A DNA stretch of 64,000 nt from Chitinophagaceae bacterium (GTDB lineage: Bacteria; Bacteroidota; Bacteroidia; Chitinophagales; Chitinophagaceae), in NCBI GenBank assembly GCA_016720825.1, contig JADKJV010000005.1:1-64000 (forward strand). Reading direction: 5' to 3'. The position numbers and the translations under genes are program-made. Below the pieces are notes generated by a model. It saw nothing but the letters and a program-made list of their open reading frames with translations, searched no databases and was not told where the DNA came from. Shown in pieces: positions 16,772-26,191 of the stretch. Numbering within the stretch: position 1 is the first letter of the stretch; each line of letters opens with the position of its first letter.

Positions 16772-19072
16772 ATGAGACTCCAAAAAACTCCCTTTATTCC
16801 AGGGCTGATAACCCTGTACATTTTACTGAACCAAAGTATTAACCTGTCGGCACAATGCAGTTTCACAAACCCTGCGGCCTGTTTGTGTCCGGTACCCGGT
16901 CAGCAAAACTGTGTATTGCTGCCAGATATCCGTGCCGGCAAACACAGTCTCAACGGAGCAACGGGGTGGACTGAATACAGCCAGTCTGCCGCTTCCCCCA
17001 ACAAAGGCCTGCTGCGTATTGACGTATCCACGCCGAATACTGGCTGGGGACCAGTGGAAGTAATTGCCACCAGTGATTATGTCTGCGGAACAGATACCCT
17101 GCGCAACTTTACACCTCCATCCGGATTCCTTTGCCCGGATGGATCGTTTCCAAAACGGCTGATCAAACAAAGAGTGTATGAAAAAAACGGGAATACGCTT
17201 ACGTCAACCCTGCGTGATGCCGGATGGATGGTTTATCATCCAACACACGGACATATCCATATTGAAGGATGGGGATTATATACGTTGAGAATGCGTGATG
17301 CGTCAGTGGCCGACACGTTGCAATGGCCCGTAGTAAACAGCGGTATCAAAGTCAGTTTCTGCCTGATTGATCTCACCACCTGCAGCGGCAGCCCCGGAGA
17401 TTGCCTGGATGCAAATGGCAATACGATGCTGAATAATAATTTCCCGAACTACGGTTTGGGCGGCGGCTATGGTTGCAATGATGTGAAGCAGGGAATCAGT
17501 GTGGGCAAAGTAGATATATACCACCGCGGGCTGGATGAAAGTTTTGTAAAGATCCCTTATGAAGCCTGCAGTGGTAATTACCAGGTGGTGGTGCAGGTGG
17601 ATCCCGATAATCACTTCCTGGAAATGAGTGATAACAATAACTGGCTCTCTGCACCTGTTACACTTACCCAGCAAAGAGCAACAAACACAGGTCCCTATTC
17701 ATACATCTTCAGCAAAATGGGGAATACCATCTGCCAGGGCGGAAGTATCCAGCTTGAAGCAAGTGGTGCCAGCAATTATGTGTGGAGTACCGGCGCCACT
17801 ACGCAAAAGATTAATATTGCCCAGCCCGGAAAATACTGGGTGAGGTCCACCACACCCTGCGGCATTGCAACAAGTGATACGTTGAATATTATACAAACCG
17901 GCAACAGTTCATTTCCTGCAATAACCAGGGCGGATACGATCTGTGCCGGCGAACATGCATTTTTATTTGCCAGCGGCAATGCACAGTGGTATGATGCACC
18001 CGTAAACGGGAATCTGGTTTTTACGGGGAATAATTTCGAGACCGGTAATTTATATTCCAACACCACTTTTTATGTAATTGACCAGCCTTCAGTACTGGGT
18101 GGCCGGCTCGGCCCCGCAGGTCCGGGTTTCACTCCCAACACCAATTTTACGGGCACCCGGAACGATTATCTCATTTTTAACGCTTTCCTTCCGTTTAAAC
18201 TGAAAAAATTAACAGTCAATGCCTCTGTAGCCGGAGTGAGGATCATACAACTCCGCGACCAGTATGGTCATCTTATACAGCAGAAACAGGTTACCCTCAC
18301 TGCAGGGCAGCAGGATGTAACCGTTGATTTTTTTGTTCCGGCCGGTTTGAACCACCAGCTGGGATTATCATCATCAAGCCCGGTGGCTTCACTGCTGTCC
18401 AATACAGTGAGTTCAGGAAATATTGGATACCCTTTTACTTTGAAATCGATCGGAAATATCGTGGGTTCTTCATCGGGTGATGCGCTCTATCCCTATTTCA
18501 CCAACTGGGATGTGGAAGTGATCTCGATGGCTTGTAATGACGGGTCCCGTAAACCGGTTACGGTGATGACTGTACCTGCACCTGCTGTTCACCTGACAGG
18601 TGTGAATGCACAATACAGCCATGCTGCACCGGCGGTAAAACTGACCGGGGAGCCTGGCGGTGGCACATTCAGTGGGCATGGTGTGATCAATGATTATTTT
18701 TATCCGCGGATTGCAGGTCTGGGTTCACACATTATTACTTACACCTATAATAATGGCGTTTGTGAAGCCCAGGATGCGAAAAGCGTTTCGGTTACAGTTG
18801 ACTCAGCATTGCTGACTGATGGTTACTCAGCCCAGTTATTCAATACACCGGGCACGAGGCCGGTATTATGGGTGATGTCGTCGGATAATGCGGTGCTGGA
18901 TATTGCGGTGGTGAACAGTGCCGGTCAGTTATTACGTAAAATGCAGTTTAATGCATTGCCCGGCCCGAATTTTTTCAATTTGAGTTTTGAAACACTGCCT
19001 AAAGCAGTTTATTTCATGAAAATAATAAATGCCAATAATCAGAAGTCAAAAGTGCTGAAATTTGTAAACTAA
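16772..19072 (+). CDS. Secreted lysyl oxidase-like copper protein with T9SS tail
   Basis: The 766-aa product has a signal peptide (LITLYILLNQSINLSAQ). Residues about 150-290 match the lysyl oxidase fold: HPTHGHIHIEGWGLYTL with H156, H159, H161 and H163 as likely copper ligands, then CNDVKQGISVGKVDIY and YQVVVQVDPDNHFLEMSDNNN. Further on come Ig-like surface modules (GPGFTPNTNFTG, PGGGTFSGHGV) and a C-terminal type A sorting segment (SAGQLLRKMQF to KSKVLKFVN). Known family members oxidise lysine side chains in proteins; the bacterial substrate is unknown. The protein should be located at the surface. M1 peptidase follows after 9 bp. Confidence 0.8.
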   Translation: MRLQKTPFIPGLITLYILLNQSINLSAQCSFTNPAACLCPVPGQQNCVLLPDIRAGKHSLNGATGWTEYSQSAASPNKGLLRIDVSTPNTGWGPVEVIATSDYVCGTDTLRNFTPPSGFLCPDGSFPKRLIKQRVYEKNGNTLTSTLRDAGWMVYHPTHGHIHIEGWGLYTLRMRDASVADTLQWPVVNSGIKVSFCLIDLTTCSGSPGDCLDANGNTMLNNNFPNYGLGGGYGCNDVKQGISVGKVDIYHRGLDESFVKIPYEACSGNYQVVVQVDPDNHFLEMSDNNNWLSAPVTLTQQRATNTGPYSYIFSKMGNTICQGGSIQLEASGASNYVWSTGATTQKINIAQPGKYWVRSTTPCGIATSDTLNIIQTGNSSFPAITRADTICAGEHAFLFASGNAQWYDAPVNGNLVFTGNNFETGNLYSNTTFYVIDQPSVLGGRLGPAGPGFTPNTNFTGTRNDYLIFNAFLPFKLKKLTVNASVAGVRIIQLRDQYGHLIQQKQVTLTAGQQDVTVDFFVPAGLNHQLGLSSSSPVASLLSNTVSSGNIGYPFTLKSIGNIVGSSSGDALYPYFTNWDVEVISMACNDGSRKPVTVMTVPAPAVHLTGVNAQYSHAAPAVKLTGEPGGGTFSGHGVINDYFYPRIAGLGSHIITYTYNNGVCEAQDAKSVSVTVDSALLTDGYSAQLFNTPGTRPVLWVMSSDNAVLDIAVVNSAGQLLRKMQFNALPGPNFFNLSFETLPKAVYFMKIINANNQKSKVLKFVN

Positions 19073-19081
19073 ATAAGTGTC

Positions 19082-20680
19082 ATGCGTCAATGGTTGCTGC
19101 TGTATGTTTTAATGGTATCCCTGTCCGTATCCGCCCAGCCTGAGCCGGATGTGATCCGTTACCGTTTTGAAATAAGCCTGAATGATAAGAATGACAGTAT
19201 CCGCGGCAAGGCCCGGATTCTTTTTACCATTACGCAGGCAGATTCCCTGCTGGCATTCGACCTGACCGGCCCGCTGCCAATCAGTAAAAAAGGAATGAAA
19301 GTGACCAATGCGGCATTAAGCAGTGGCAGTAACATGATTCCTGTAACGATCACCCAGGAAAGCCAGCGGGTGTTACTGCATCTCCGCAAATCAATCAGCA
19401 GTAAGGATACACTCAACCTGTTGTTATCTTATGAAGGCATTCCGAACGACGGACTGATCATCTCCAAAAATAAATTCGGGCAAAGAACATTTTTTGCAGA
19501 CAACTGGCCCAACCGCGGGCATAACTGGATTCCCTGTCATGATGTGCCCTGGGATAAAGCCGCAGTAGAATTTGCCGTCACCGCCCCACGCCAGTACCAG
19601 GTAGTGGCGAATGGTGTGCAGATGGAAGAATCAACCCTGCCCGGTAATATGAAATATACCGAGTGGCTGGAAGAAGTGCCGGTCTCCCCCAAAGTGATGG
19701 TGATTGGTGTGGCTGAATTTGCCGTGCAGTTATCCGGTATGGTGAATAATTGCATGCCCGTGTACAGCTGGGTATATCCGCAGGACCGTGACGCCGGTTT
19801 TTATGATTATGCGCAGGCCATTGACATCCTGAATTATTATATCGGTGCTATTGGCCCCTATGCATATAAAAAACTGGCGAATGTGGAATCGAAAACCATT
19901 TTCGGCGGACTGGAAAATGCCAATACTATTTTCTATTCTGAATCTGCCATCAGCGGCACCCGCGAAAATGAAGAACTGATTGCCCATGAAATTGCGCACC
20001 AGTGGTTTGGCAATATGGCCACGGAAAAAACATTTGCGCATTTGTGGCTCAGTGAAGGTTTTGCAACCTATATGACAGTCCTTTATTTTGAAAATAAATA
20101 CGGGGTTGAAAATGCAAAAGACATCTTGAGAGGTGACCGTGATATTGTTTGTGCGTATGCGCAGCAATCAAACCGGCCGGTGGTGGATGATAATCCTGAT
20201 TATTTAAAATTACTGAACCCCAACAGTTACCAGAAAGGCAGCTGGGTACTGCACATGCTGCGCCAGGAAACAGGCGACTCCATTTTCCGGAAAGGGATCC
20301 GCCAGTATTATGCTACTTATGCCGGCAGTACAGCCAGCACCAGTGATTTCCGGAAAGTGATGGAAACCGTTTCGGGAAAAGACCTTACTGTATTTTTCAA
20401 CCAATGGCTGGAAAGACCCGGTGTACCTAATTTGAAAATCAGCTGGAAATGGGATGCCGGTAAAAAAGAATTGCAGGTTACGGTTGACCAGTTGCAGGAC
20501 AAACCTTATGTTTTCCCGCTTGAAATTGGCTTATCAGGCAATACCAGCCGGGTAGAAACCATGCAGGTGTCCAATAAAACACAAACCTTTAGTTTTCCGT
20601 GTGAAGAAAAGCCCGGGAAACTGGCTGTTGACCCTGAAGTCAAATTGCTGTTCAAATCCCAGGTAACTGAAATCCGGTAA
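19082..20680 (+). CDS. M1 family metallopeptidase (aminopeptidase N-like)
   Basis: The 532-aa product has a signal peptide (LLLYVLMVSLSVSAQ). Zinc motif HEIAHQWFGN begins at H302 (H302, H306), with E325 in LSEGFATY at the canonical spacing. The substrate-binding strand FGGLENANT corresponds to the GxMEN motif. The final 90 residues contain FFNQWLERPGVPNL and a small beta domain. It cleaves N-terminal residues from peptides. The length is shorter than aminopeptidase N (about 850) but normal for secreted M1 proteins of Bacteroidota. The 9-bp gap to the preceding lysyl oxidase-like gene suggests co-transcription. Confidence 0.9.
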   Translation: MRQWLLLYVLMVSLSVSAQPEPDVIRYRFEISLNDKNDSIRGKARILFTITQADSLLAFDLTGPLPISKKGMKVTNAALSSGSNMIPVTITQESQRVLLHLRKSISSKDTLNLLLSYEGIPNDGLIISKNKFGQRTFFADNWPNRGHNWIPCHDVPWDKAAVEFAVTAPRQYQVVANGVQMEESTLPGNMKYTEWLEEVPVSPKVMVIGVAEFAVQLSGMVNNCMPVYSWVYPQDRDAGFYDYAQAIDILNYYIGAIGPYAYKKLANVESKTIFGGLENANTIFYSESAISGTRENEELIAHEIAHQWFGNMATEKTFAHLWLSEGFATYMTVLYFENKYGVENAKDILRGDRDIVCAYAQQSNRPVVDDNPDYLKLLNPNSYQKGSWVLHMLRQETGDSIFRKGIRQYYATYAGSTASTSDFRKVMETVSGKDLTVFFNQWLERPGVPNLKISWKWDAGKKELQVTVDQLQDKPYVFPLEIGLSGNTSRVETMQVSNKTQTFSFPCEEKPGKLAVDPEVKLLFKSQVTEIR

Positions 20681-20734
20681 TTTGGCTGGAGTGGTTCAGG
20701 CAATTTCGTATTTTAGGGAACCAAACAAGCAGCC

Positions 20735-21853
20735 ATGTCCGACAGTCTGAGATCACCAGGTCCTCCTTCTTCACATCCGCAGGTGCCATCATCATTAGAA
20801 AGCCAGTCCGGTTCATCCGGCACAGGTTATACGGGTGGTTCATACCAGCAACCACCGGCACCGTCAGGGCCATCCAGACCCAATCACCGCACTTTACTGA
20901 TCAGTGCTGCTATTACTGTAGCAAGTTCATTGATTATATATTATCTCACGACTTACCTGAACAGGCCGAAATCAGATGCAGGCAATAACCTGCTGGTGGT
21001 AAAACAATCAACCATTGACGCCTGGGACTCTTATGAAACGTATGAAAATCTTTATACTACTAATGCTTTATTGTTTGAAAGGAAACTGAAAGAAGATGCC
21101 ACATATCCATATCTCGCGGAATTCGAAAGAGAGTCTTCCAAATTTGTGAAGGATGTAGAAACCCTGAAACAAAAAAAAGATGTGGACCCCGATCTGTTGA
21201 ATGTATTTGACCGCAGGCTGGAAAATGAAAAAACCACACTGAAAGATGTAAAGGCATATTATGAAAAACTGACAAAAGCAGCTACCAGTAACAAACCTGA
21301 AACTGAAAAAGCGATAGAGATTGTCAGCCTGATGACCTGGTACACCGAATATTACAAAACAGCTTTTGAAAGATCGATAAATGACATTCAACTTATCGCC
21401 GGCAGGTTGTCGGAAAGATATGGTTCTCATTTCGACATGAAAAAGTTCCTGATCATCCAGATTGCACCGGCGCGGATGAAATCGAATGATTCCCTGATGA
21501 CCGTATTGCAAGAGCGGTTGCAATTACTTTCCGGCAACGGGAAGAACCCTACTTTACAACTCATGCCGGTTCAGAACCTGCGGGCAGACCAGATTGCAGG
21601 AATCTGGCGTGAAGGGGAAGGAAGGCTGTCATTGGACAAGAATGGAAAAATGAGTTATCATTTCCCTCCGGAAGACAGTGCGGCAGGTACCTGGAAGATT
21701 GATGCCGGCAAACTGCGATTGGATGCAGTATTGTATCCATCTGGTGCAAAGAAAATATGGATCTTCAATGTAAACAATCTCATGCCTGATGCATGCATCC
21801 TTACGGTTGATACTGATGAAGATGACCGTTATTTCCTGAAGCGGGAAAAATAA
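20735..21853 (+). CDS. Membrane-anchored protein of unknown function
   Basis: The 372-aa product has an N-terminal Pro/Ser-rich cytoplasmic tail (about 45 residues), a single TM helix (LLISAAITVASSLIIYYLTTYL, residues about 52-73) and a helical extracytoplasmic middle rich in Lys and Glu (about 85-270). The C-terminal module resembles a lipocalin-like beta fold (IAGIWREGEGRLSLDKNG, AGTWKIDAGKLRLD, DDRYFLKREK). No catalytic motif is seen. It is convergent with the type B surface protein that starts its C-terminus directly at 21854. The function is unknown. Confidence 0.65.
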   Translation: MSDSLRSPGPPSSHPQVPSSLESQSGSSGTGYTGGSYQQPPAPSGPSRPNHRTLLISAAITVASSLIIYYLTTYLNRPKSDAGNNLLVVKQSTIDAWDSYETYENLYTTNALLFERKLKEDATYPYLAEFERESSKFVKDVETLKQKKDVDPDLLNVFDRRLENEKTTLKDVKAYYEKLTKAATSNKPETEKAIEIVSLMTWYTEYYKTAFERSINDIQLIAGRLSERYGSHFDMKKFLIIQIAPARMKSNDSLMTVLQERLQLLSGNGKNPTLQLMPVQNLRADQIAGIWREGEGRLSLDKNGKMSYHFPPEDSAAGTWKIDAGKLRLDAVLYPSGAKKIWIFNVNNLMPDACILTVDTDEDDRYFLKREK

Positions 21854-23374
21854 TCAGCGGATTAATGTCATCGTGCCTTTACGGTCAGGACTGCCATCCG
21901 GAATATGGATGATGTACACATACACACCCATGGGTTGTTCAACGCCTTTGTATTTTCCATCCCAGTTTACGGGTGCGCCTTTTACCTGGTAAATCAATTG
22001 TCCGCCGCGGTTATATAATGTCACCGTTGCATTCCAATCCGGATCGAGATATGGAATCGTCCAGTAATCATTCTTGCCATCATTATTGGGTGTAAAACCA
22101 GTTGGCACAAATACATCATCCACCACATGCACCCACACCCAGTCTGATGCTTTGCATCCAAAAAAAGAAACAGCAGTTAACTGGTAATAGGTATCATGTC
22201 CCGCAGTAAACAATGGATTGACAACAGCCGGATCACTGAGATAACTGGAAGGCAGCCAGTTCAGCGTAATGCTCTCACCGCTTGCAATTGCATGCAGCGT
22301 GTCTCTGGTGCCGGTGATCACGATCCGGTCAGGTCCGGCATTTACATCCGGACTGGGATGCACATTTATTTCGAGGTTATTGGAAGAAACACGACATGAG
22401 GGGATACCTGCATTCCCGTTTTCTGCAACGGTAAGCCGGTACCAGAATTTACCCTGGCTGGTAGGCGTGCGATAGTAACTGAGGGTGTTGCCTCCTGCAA
22501 TATCAATCCAGGTTGTTCCTGAATCTTTACTTACCTGCCATTGGTAAACCGGGTTAACGAATCCGGGAGATACAAATGCGTTCAGCTGGTAATCATCCTG
22601 TTCTTTTACGCAAAGTTCAACCTTGTTATTATTGCCCTGTATATCAGCAGTGATCACCGGGCCACAGGGGCGGAAAGTGATATCATCCAGTGCGAGGTCA
22701 TTGCCGTTGCCACCGGGTGCATTGTTGGTGATACGCAGTACCACATCGGTTGTGCCTGAGGTGGTGGTAAAGAAAAATCCGTATTCTTTCCATTCGGCTG
22801 TAGCGGTAACAATAATATCACCGGTATTGAGCTGGCGCAGTACGGTTCCGGACGGTGTTTCCATGGTAAAAGTCACGTTTGGCCTGATGCCCGTGGGGCT
22901 GATCAGCACATTCATGATCCAGGCAGAAAACTGGTAGGTGGTATTGGGGCAAAGACCGGTAACTGTTGTCAGGAAAAAATCTGCGGGTGTGTATGAAGCA
23001 TTCACCAGCATATAGGCACCACCACCGGTATGATCTGCACTCACCGTATGCCAGGCATTGCCAAAGCAACCGGATGAGAATGAAGTAATAGTATATGAAC
23101 CATCGTTGGGGCAGCTGGAAGATGTGTAGGTATAACCGGGAGGCGAATAGGAACTGCCGGAACCGGAGCCGTTTCCAAAATCAATATTTACAACCGGGTC
23201 ACCCAAACTGCCGGTACATAATTGCGCGCCTGATTCAATGGTTGAAAACAGGAGTATCATCATCAAAACCAACGGAATATGTACGATTTTTTTCAGCTTC
23301 ACGCTCCTGCTATTAAGGGCTGCTAAATTACCTGATTTTTCCGGGCTTCCTGATGATATTCGGCATCTATTCAC
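21854..23374 (-). CDS. T9SS type B sorting domain surface protein
   Basis: The 506-aa product in its longest form. A signal peptide (IVHIPLVLMMILLFSTIESGAQ) lies about 28 residues in, so the true start may be the GTG at 23302. The N-terminal half is a Gly/Ser/Cys-rich beta domain (YTYTSSSCPNDGSYTI, LCPNTTYQFSAWIMNV, LALDDITFRPCG), similar to carbohydrate-binding jelly-roll modules. An Ig-like domain (PVYQWQVSKDSGTTW) follows, and the C-terminus is the gliding motility-associated type B tail (DDVFVPTGFTPNNDGKNDYW, VTLYNRGGQLIYQ, PDRKGTMTLIR). The ligand is unknown. Confidence 0.8.
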   Translation of the reverse strand: MNRCRISSGSPEKSGNLAALNSRSVKLKKIVHIPLVLMMILLFSTIESGAQLCTGSLGDPVVNIDFGNGSGSGSSYSPPGYTYTSSSCPNDGSYTITSFSSGCFGNAWHTVSADHTGGGAYMLVNASYTPADFFLTTVTGLCPNTTYQFSAWIMNVLISPTGIRPNVTFTMETPSGTVLRQLNTGDIIVTATAEWKEYGFFFTTTSGTTDVVLRITNNAPGGNGNDLALDDITFRPCGPVITADIQGNNNKVELCVKEQDDYQLNAFVSPGFVNPVYQWQVSKDSGTTWIDIAGGNTLSYYRTPTSQGKFWYRLTVAENGNAGIPSCRVSSNNLEINVHPSPDVNAGPDRIVITGTRDTLHAIASGESITLNWLPSSYLSDPAVVNPLFTAGHDTYYQLTAVSFFGCKASDWVWVHVVDDVFVPTGFTPNNDGKNDYWTIPYLDPDWNATVTLYNRGGQLIYQVKGAPVNWDGKYKGVEQPMGVYVYIIHIPDGSPDRKGTMTLIR

Positions 23375-23390
23375 CTGATTAACATATAAG

Positions 23391-23416
23391 GAAAGCCCCT
23401 TTCAGGAGGGGCTTTC
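23391..23416. terminator. Perfect 10-bp hairpin
   Basis: GAAAGCCCCT (23391-23400) pairs with AGGGGCTTTC (23407-23416). It lies 16 bp upstream of the minus-strand gene ending at 23374, so it would terminate plus-strand or convergent transcription. No U-run follows on plus. Confidence 0.5.
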
Positions 23417-23758
23417 GCATTTATGGGACGTGCCTTAACTGGTTTTTCTTATTGTCAGGTAAATTTTATGCTGCCGGACTCACCTGACTGGCCGATCATC
23501 TTTGATAACTTGGAACAGGGAGTAAGTGTCAGGATTGACAGGAAAATATTGTTGCTGATATTCACATTTTCTGTGCTGGGCAGAATCAGGCTGCCTGGCA
23601 AATGCCATTGCCGGAATGATCATTAAAAACGGATAGCGTATTTTTTCATTGTCGGTGTTTTTGTACTGATAACAGCATTTAAAATACTTCAATGCCCGGT
23701 TCCGGATAGCCAGAATGAGCAGTTAACAGGAAAAGCCTGATTGCAAATCACCTTTCAA
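23417..23758. other. Gap without a convincing gene
   Basis: Short open frames on both strands here have no family resemblance and overlap each other. Apart from the flanking hairpins, nothing is recognised. Confidence 0.5.
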
Positions 23759-23789
23759 AAACCGGCTTTTCATTGGGAAAAAGCCGTTT
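23759..23789 (-). terminator. Terminator of the efflux operon
   Basis: On the minus strand the arms AAACGGCTTTTT and AAAAGCCGGTTT pair with one bulge around CCCAATG and run into TTTTTG. It lies about 70 bp after the permease stop at 23861. Confidence 0.55.
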
Positions 23790-23860
23790 AGGTCTTCAAA
23801 TAACGGAGAAATTATAAAGCAGGTACCCCTGAACGGAATGAGCGGTTACCAAAAAGTATT

Positions 23861-25087
23861 TTACTCATACCGCAGTGCATCAATCGGGTCGAGGCGGGAT
23901 GCTTTCTGGGCGGGATAAAATCCGAAGAAAACCCCGGTAATGGAACAAATAGCAAATGAAAGGAAAACGGAGGATTGTGATACCAGGGTGGGCCACTGTA
24001 ACAGCAGGGTGACGAGTTTGGCGGCAGATATTCCCAACACCACACCCAGCAAGCCACCGGTCACGCTGATGAGGATGGCTTCAGTTAAAAACTGGAGCAG
24101 GATATCAATACCACGGGCACCGATTGCCATACGCAGGCCGATTTCACGGGTGCGCTCGGTAACTGAAACGTACATGATATTCATGATACCAATTCCGCCT
24201 ACTAATAATGAGATGGCAGCGATAGCAGTCAGCAAAACAGTCAGCAACTGGCTGGTAGAACTCATGGTGCTGATCAGTTCAGCCTGTGTTCTCACGGAAA
24301 AATCATCCTCATCTCCTGCTTTCAGCTGGTGATTGGCCCTGAGTATTGTAGTCACCTCTGCAGTGGCAGCAGCCGAACTGTTTTCATCCACAGCAGATGC
24401 ATAAATGTTCTGGATATAATTGATGGCCATGATCCGTTTCTGGACAGTTGTGTATGGTGCGAGGATGATATCATCCTGGTCCTGGCCAAAAGTATTTTCG
24501 CCTTTCATCTCCAGTACACCAATCACTTTAAAAGGAATCTTATTAAAACGGATGGTGCTGCCAATGGGCGACTGCCCGTCTGTAAATATATTTTTGATGA
24601 CCGTTTGCCCGATGAGACAAACTTTCGCTGAACTGGTTACATCGGCATCCGTAAAACTGACGCCGGAGGAAAGAGCCCAATCGCGGATATCGAGGTACGA
24701 TGGACTCACACCTTGTAATGAAGTTGGCCAGTTCAATGAAGCATTGATGGCCTGTCCGCGGGTGGAAACGGCAGGAGAAACATAGGTAATATTCACCGCC
24801 TGGCTTTGTATAGAAACTGCGTCTTCGGTTTTCAATGTCTGTAATCCGGTAGAACCAAGCCGGGCACCGCCGCCGACGGTACTGTTGCTGAAAGGCCTGA
24901 CGGTAATCATATTCGAACCCATAGAAGATAACTGGCTGCGGATACTCTGTTTGGATCCTTCACCGATTGATACCATGGTGATAACCGCTGCCACACCAAT
25001 GATAATCCCCAGCATGGTGAGAAAGGTCCTGATTTTATTTCTCAGCAATGCTTTCCAGGCGAGACTGATTAGTTTTAAAAAATCCAT
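23861..25087 (-). CDS. MacB-like ABC transporter permease
   Basis: The 408-aa product is of FtsX/MacB type, with four TM segments: one at the N-terminus (IRTFLTMLGIIIGVAAVITMVS) and three in the C-terminal third. The large periplasmic domain between them (about residues 45-275) contains the MacB core with NMITVRPFSNS. The signature VGGIGIMNIMYVSVTERTRE, then GLRMAIGA, couples to the ATPase. It works with the ATPase at 25100, the adaptor at 26192 and the TolC-type channel at 27473 to export peptides, toxins or siderophore-like compounds. The substrate is not indicated. It is separated from the ATPase by 12 bp. Confidence 0.88.
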   Translation of the reverse strand: MDFLKLISLAWKALLRNKIRTFLTMLGIIIGVAAVITMVSIGEGSKQSIRSQLSSMGSNMITVRPFSNSTVGGGARLGSTGLQTLKTEDAVSIQSQAVNITYVSPAVSTRGQAINASLNWPTSLQGVSPSYLDIRDWALSSGVSFTDADVTSSAKVCLIGQTVIKNIFTDGQSPIGSTIRFNKIPFKVIGVLEMKGENTFGQDQDDIILAPYTTVQKRIMAINYIQNIYASAVDENSSAAATAEVTTILRANHQLKAGDEDDFSVRTQAELISTMSSTSQLLTVLLTAIAAISLLVGGIGIMNIMYVSVTERTREIGLRMAIGARGIDILLQFLTEAILISVTGGLLGVVLGISAAKLVTLLLQWPTLVSQSSVFLSFAICSITGVFFGFYPAQKASRLDPIDALRYE

Positions 25088-25099
25088 ATAGAATAATTT

Positions 25100-25864
25100 T
25101 TACGCATCGTCTTTATCAACTGGTAAAGCCGCCAGTGATTCCTTGGCTGAAAGCACTTTCGGGTTTTTCAAATCTTTGATCACACGTCCGTCTTTTAATG
25201 TTACCGTCCGGCTGCTGAATGCCGCAATATCCGGCTCATGTGTAACGAATATGATTGTTTTGCCTTTTTGCGTATTTAATTCCTGGAACAGCGACATGAT
25301 TTCGTAAGATGTCCTTGTATCGAGATTTCCGGTTGCTTCGTCGGCGAGTATCATGACTGGTTCATTGACCAGCGCACGGGCAATGGCCACACGTTGCTGC
25401 TGACCGCCTGATAATTCATTTGGCATGTGATCCATCCGGTCCTGCAAGCGGACAGCTTCCAGCGCATGCATGGCTTTCTCCCTTCGTTCCTTTGTAGGTA
25501 CATCTGCATTGTATAATAACGGCAGCTCCACATTTTCCAAAGCAGAGGTCCTTGATAATAAATTATACGACTGGAACACAAATCCGATTTTCCGGTTACG
25601 CAGGTGCGCCAATTCATTGCGCGAAGGATTTTTTACATGCACACCATCCAGCAGGTAAGTTCCATCTGTCGGCTGATCGAGGCACCCCAAAATATTCAGC
25701 AACGTGGTTTTCCCCGATCCGCTGCTGCCCATGATCGTTACAAACTCACCGGCCTCTACGGAAAAGGATACACCTTTCAGTGCTTTCACCGTTTCAACAC
25801 CCATCCTGAAATCTCTTTTCAGTTCAGTGATGTCAAGGATTTTTGTTTTGTTGATTTCTGTCAT
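25100..25864 (-). CDS. ABC transporter ATPase (MacB/LolD type)
   Basis: The 254-aa product has Walker A GSSGSGKTT, the Q-loop in GFVFQSYNLL, signature LSGGQQQRVAIARAL, Walker B MILADEATGNLD and the switch His in FVTHEP. It energises the permease encoded 12 bp downstream. The family length is normal. Upstream lies a 327-bp hypervariable repeat separating it from the adaptor gene, which could affect co-expression with adaptor and channel. Confidence 0.93.
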   Translation of the reverse strand: MTEINKTKILDITELKRDFRMGVETVKALKGVSFSVEAGEFVTIMGSSGSGKTTLLNILGCLDQPTDGTYLLDGVHVKNPSRNELAHLRNRKIGFVFQSYNLLSRTSALENVELPLLYNADVPTKERREKAMHALEAVRLQDRMDHMPNELSGGQQQRVAIARALVNEPVMILADEATGNLDTRTSYEIMSLFQELNTQKGKTIIFVTHEPDIAAFSSRTVTLKDGRVIKDLKNPKVLSAKESLAALPVDKDDA

Positions 25865-25869
25865 AAAGT

Positions 25870-26190
25870 TTCCAGTTACCTGTAATCAGTTGCCAGTTGC
25901 CAGTTACCAGTTGCCAGTTGCCAGCTACCCCGAATAAGTTTCACTATTCAGTGCAGCGCCTGCCCGCTGCCACCTGCCCCTGCTCCCCGAATAAGTTTCA
26001 CTATTCAGTGCAAGCCTGCTACCTGCATCCTGCCACCTGCCACCTGCCACCTGCCACCTGCCACCTGCCTCCTGCTCCCCCGAATAAGTTTCACTATCCG
26101 GGGCAAGCCTGCTTCCTGCATCCTGCCACCTGCCACCTGTTGCCTGCTACCTGCTCCCCCGAATAAGTTTCACTATCCGGGGCAAGCCTG
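25870..26190. repeat. Heptamer and hairpin repeat cluster inside the efflux operon
   Basis: Two heptamer runs are seen: CCAGTTG-type repeats at about 25871-25926 and CCACCTG-type at about 26028-26068 and 26122-26140. Interleaved are four copies of the block CCCCGAATAAGTTTCACTAT (starting near 25928, 25986, 26079 and 26158). In copies 3 and 4 the block ends in CCGGGG, pairing with its own CCCCG start. The period of 7 is not a multiple of 3 and no gene is encoded. Confidence 0.85.
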
Positions 26191-26191
26191 C

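Noticed and set aside
23417..23758. Small membrane protein on either strand
   Set aside because: The frames overlap on both strands, with no family or signal evidence.
25897..26166. Cys/Pro-rich small protein in the repeat region
   Set aside because: The open frame follows from the heptamer composition; length change by 7 would shift the frame, so it is not a credible gene.
25870..26190. CRISPR array
   Set aside because: Repeats are heptamers or irregular blocks without constant spacers, and no cas gene is near.
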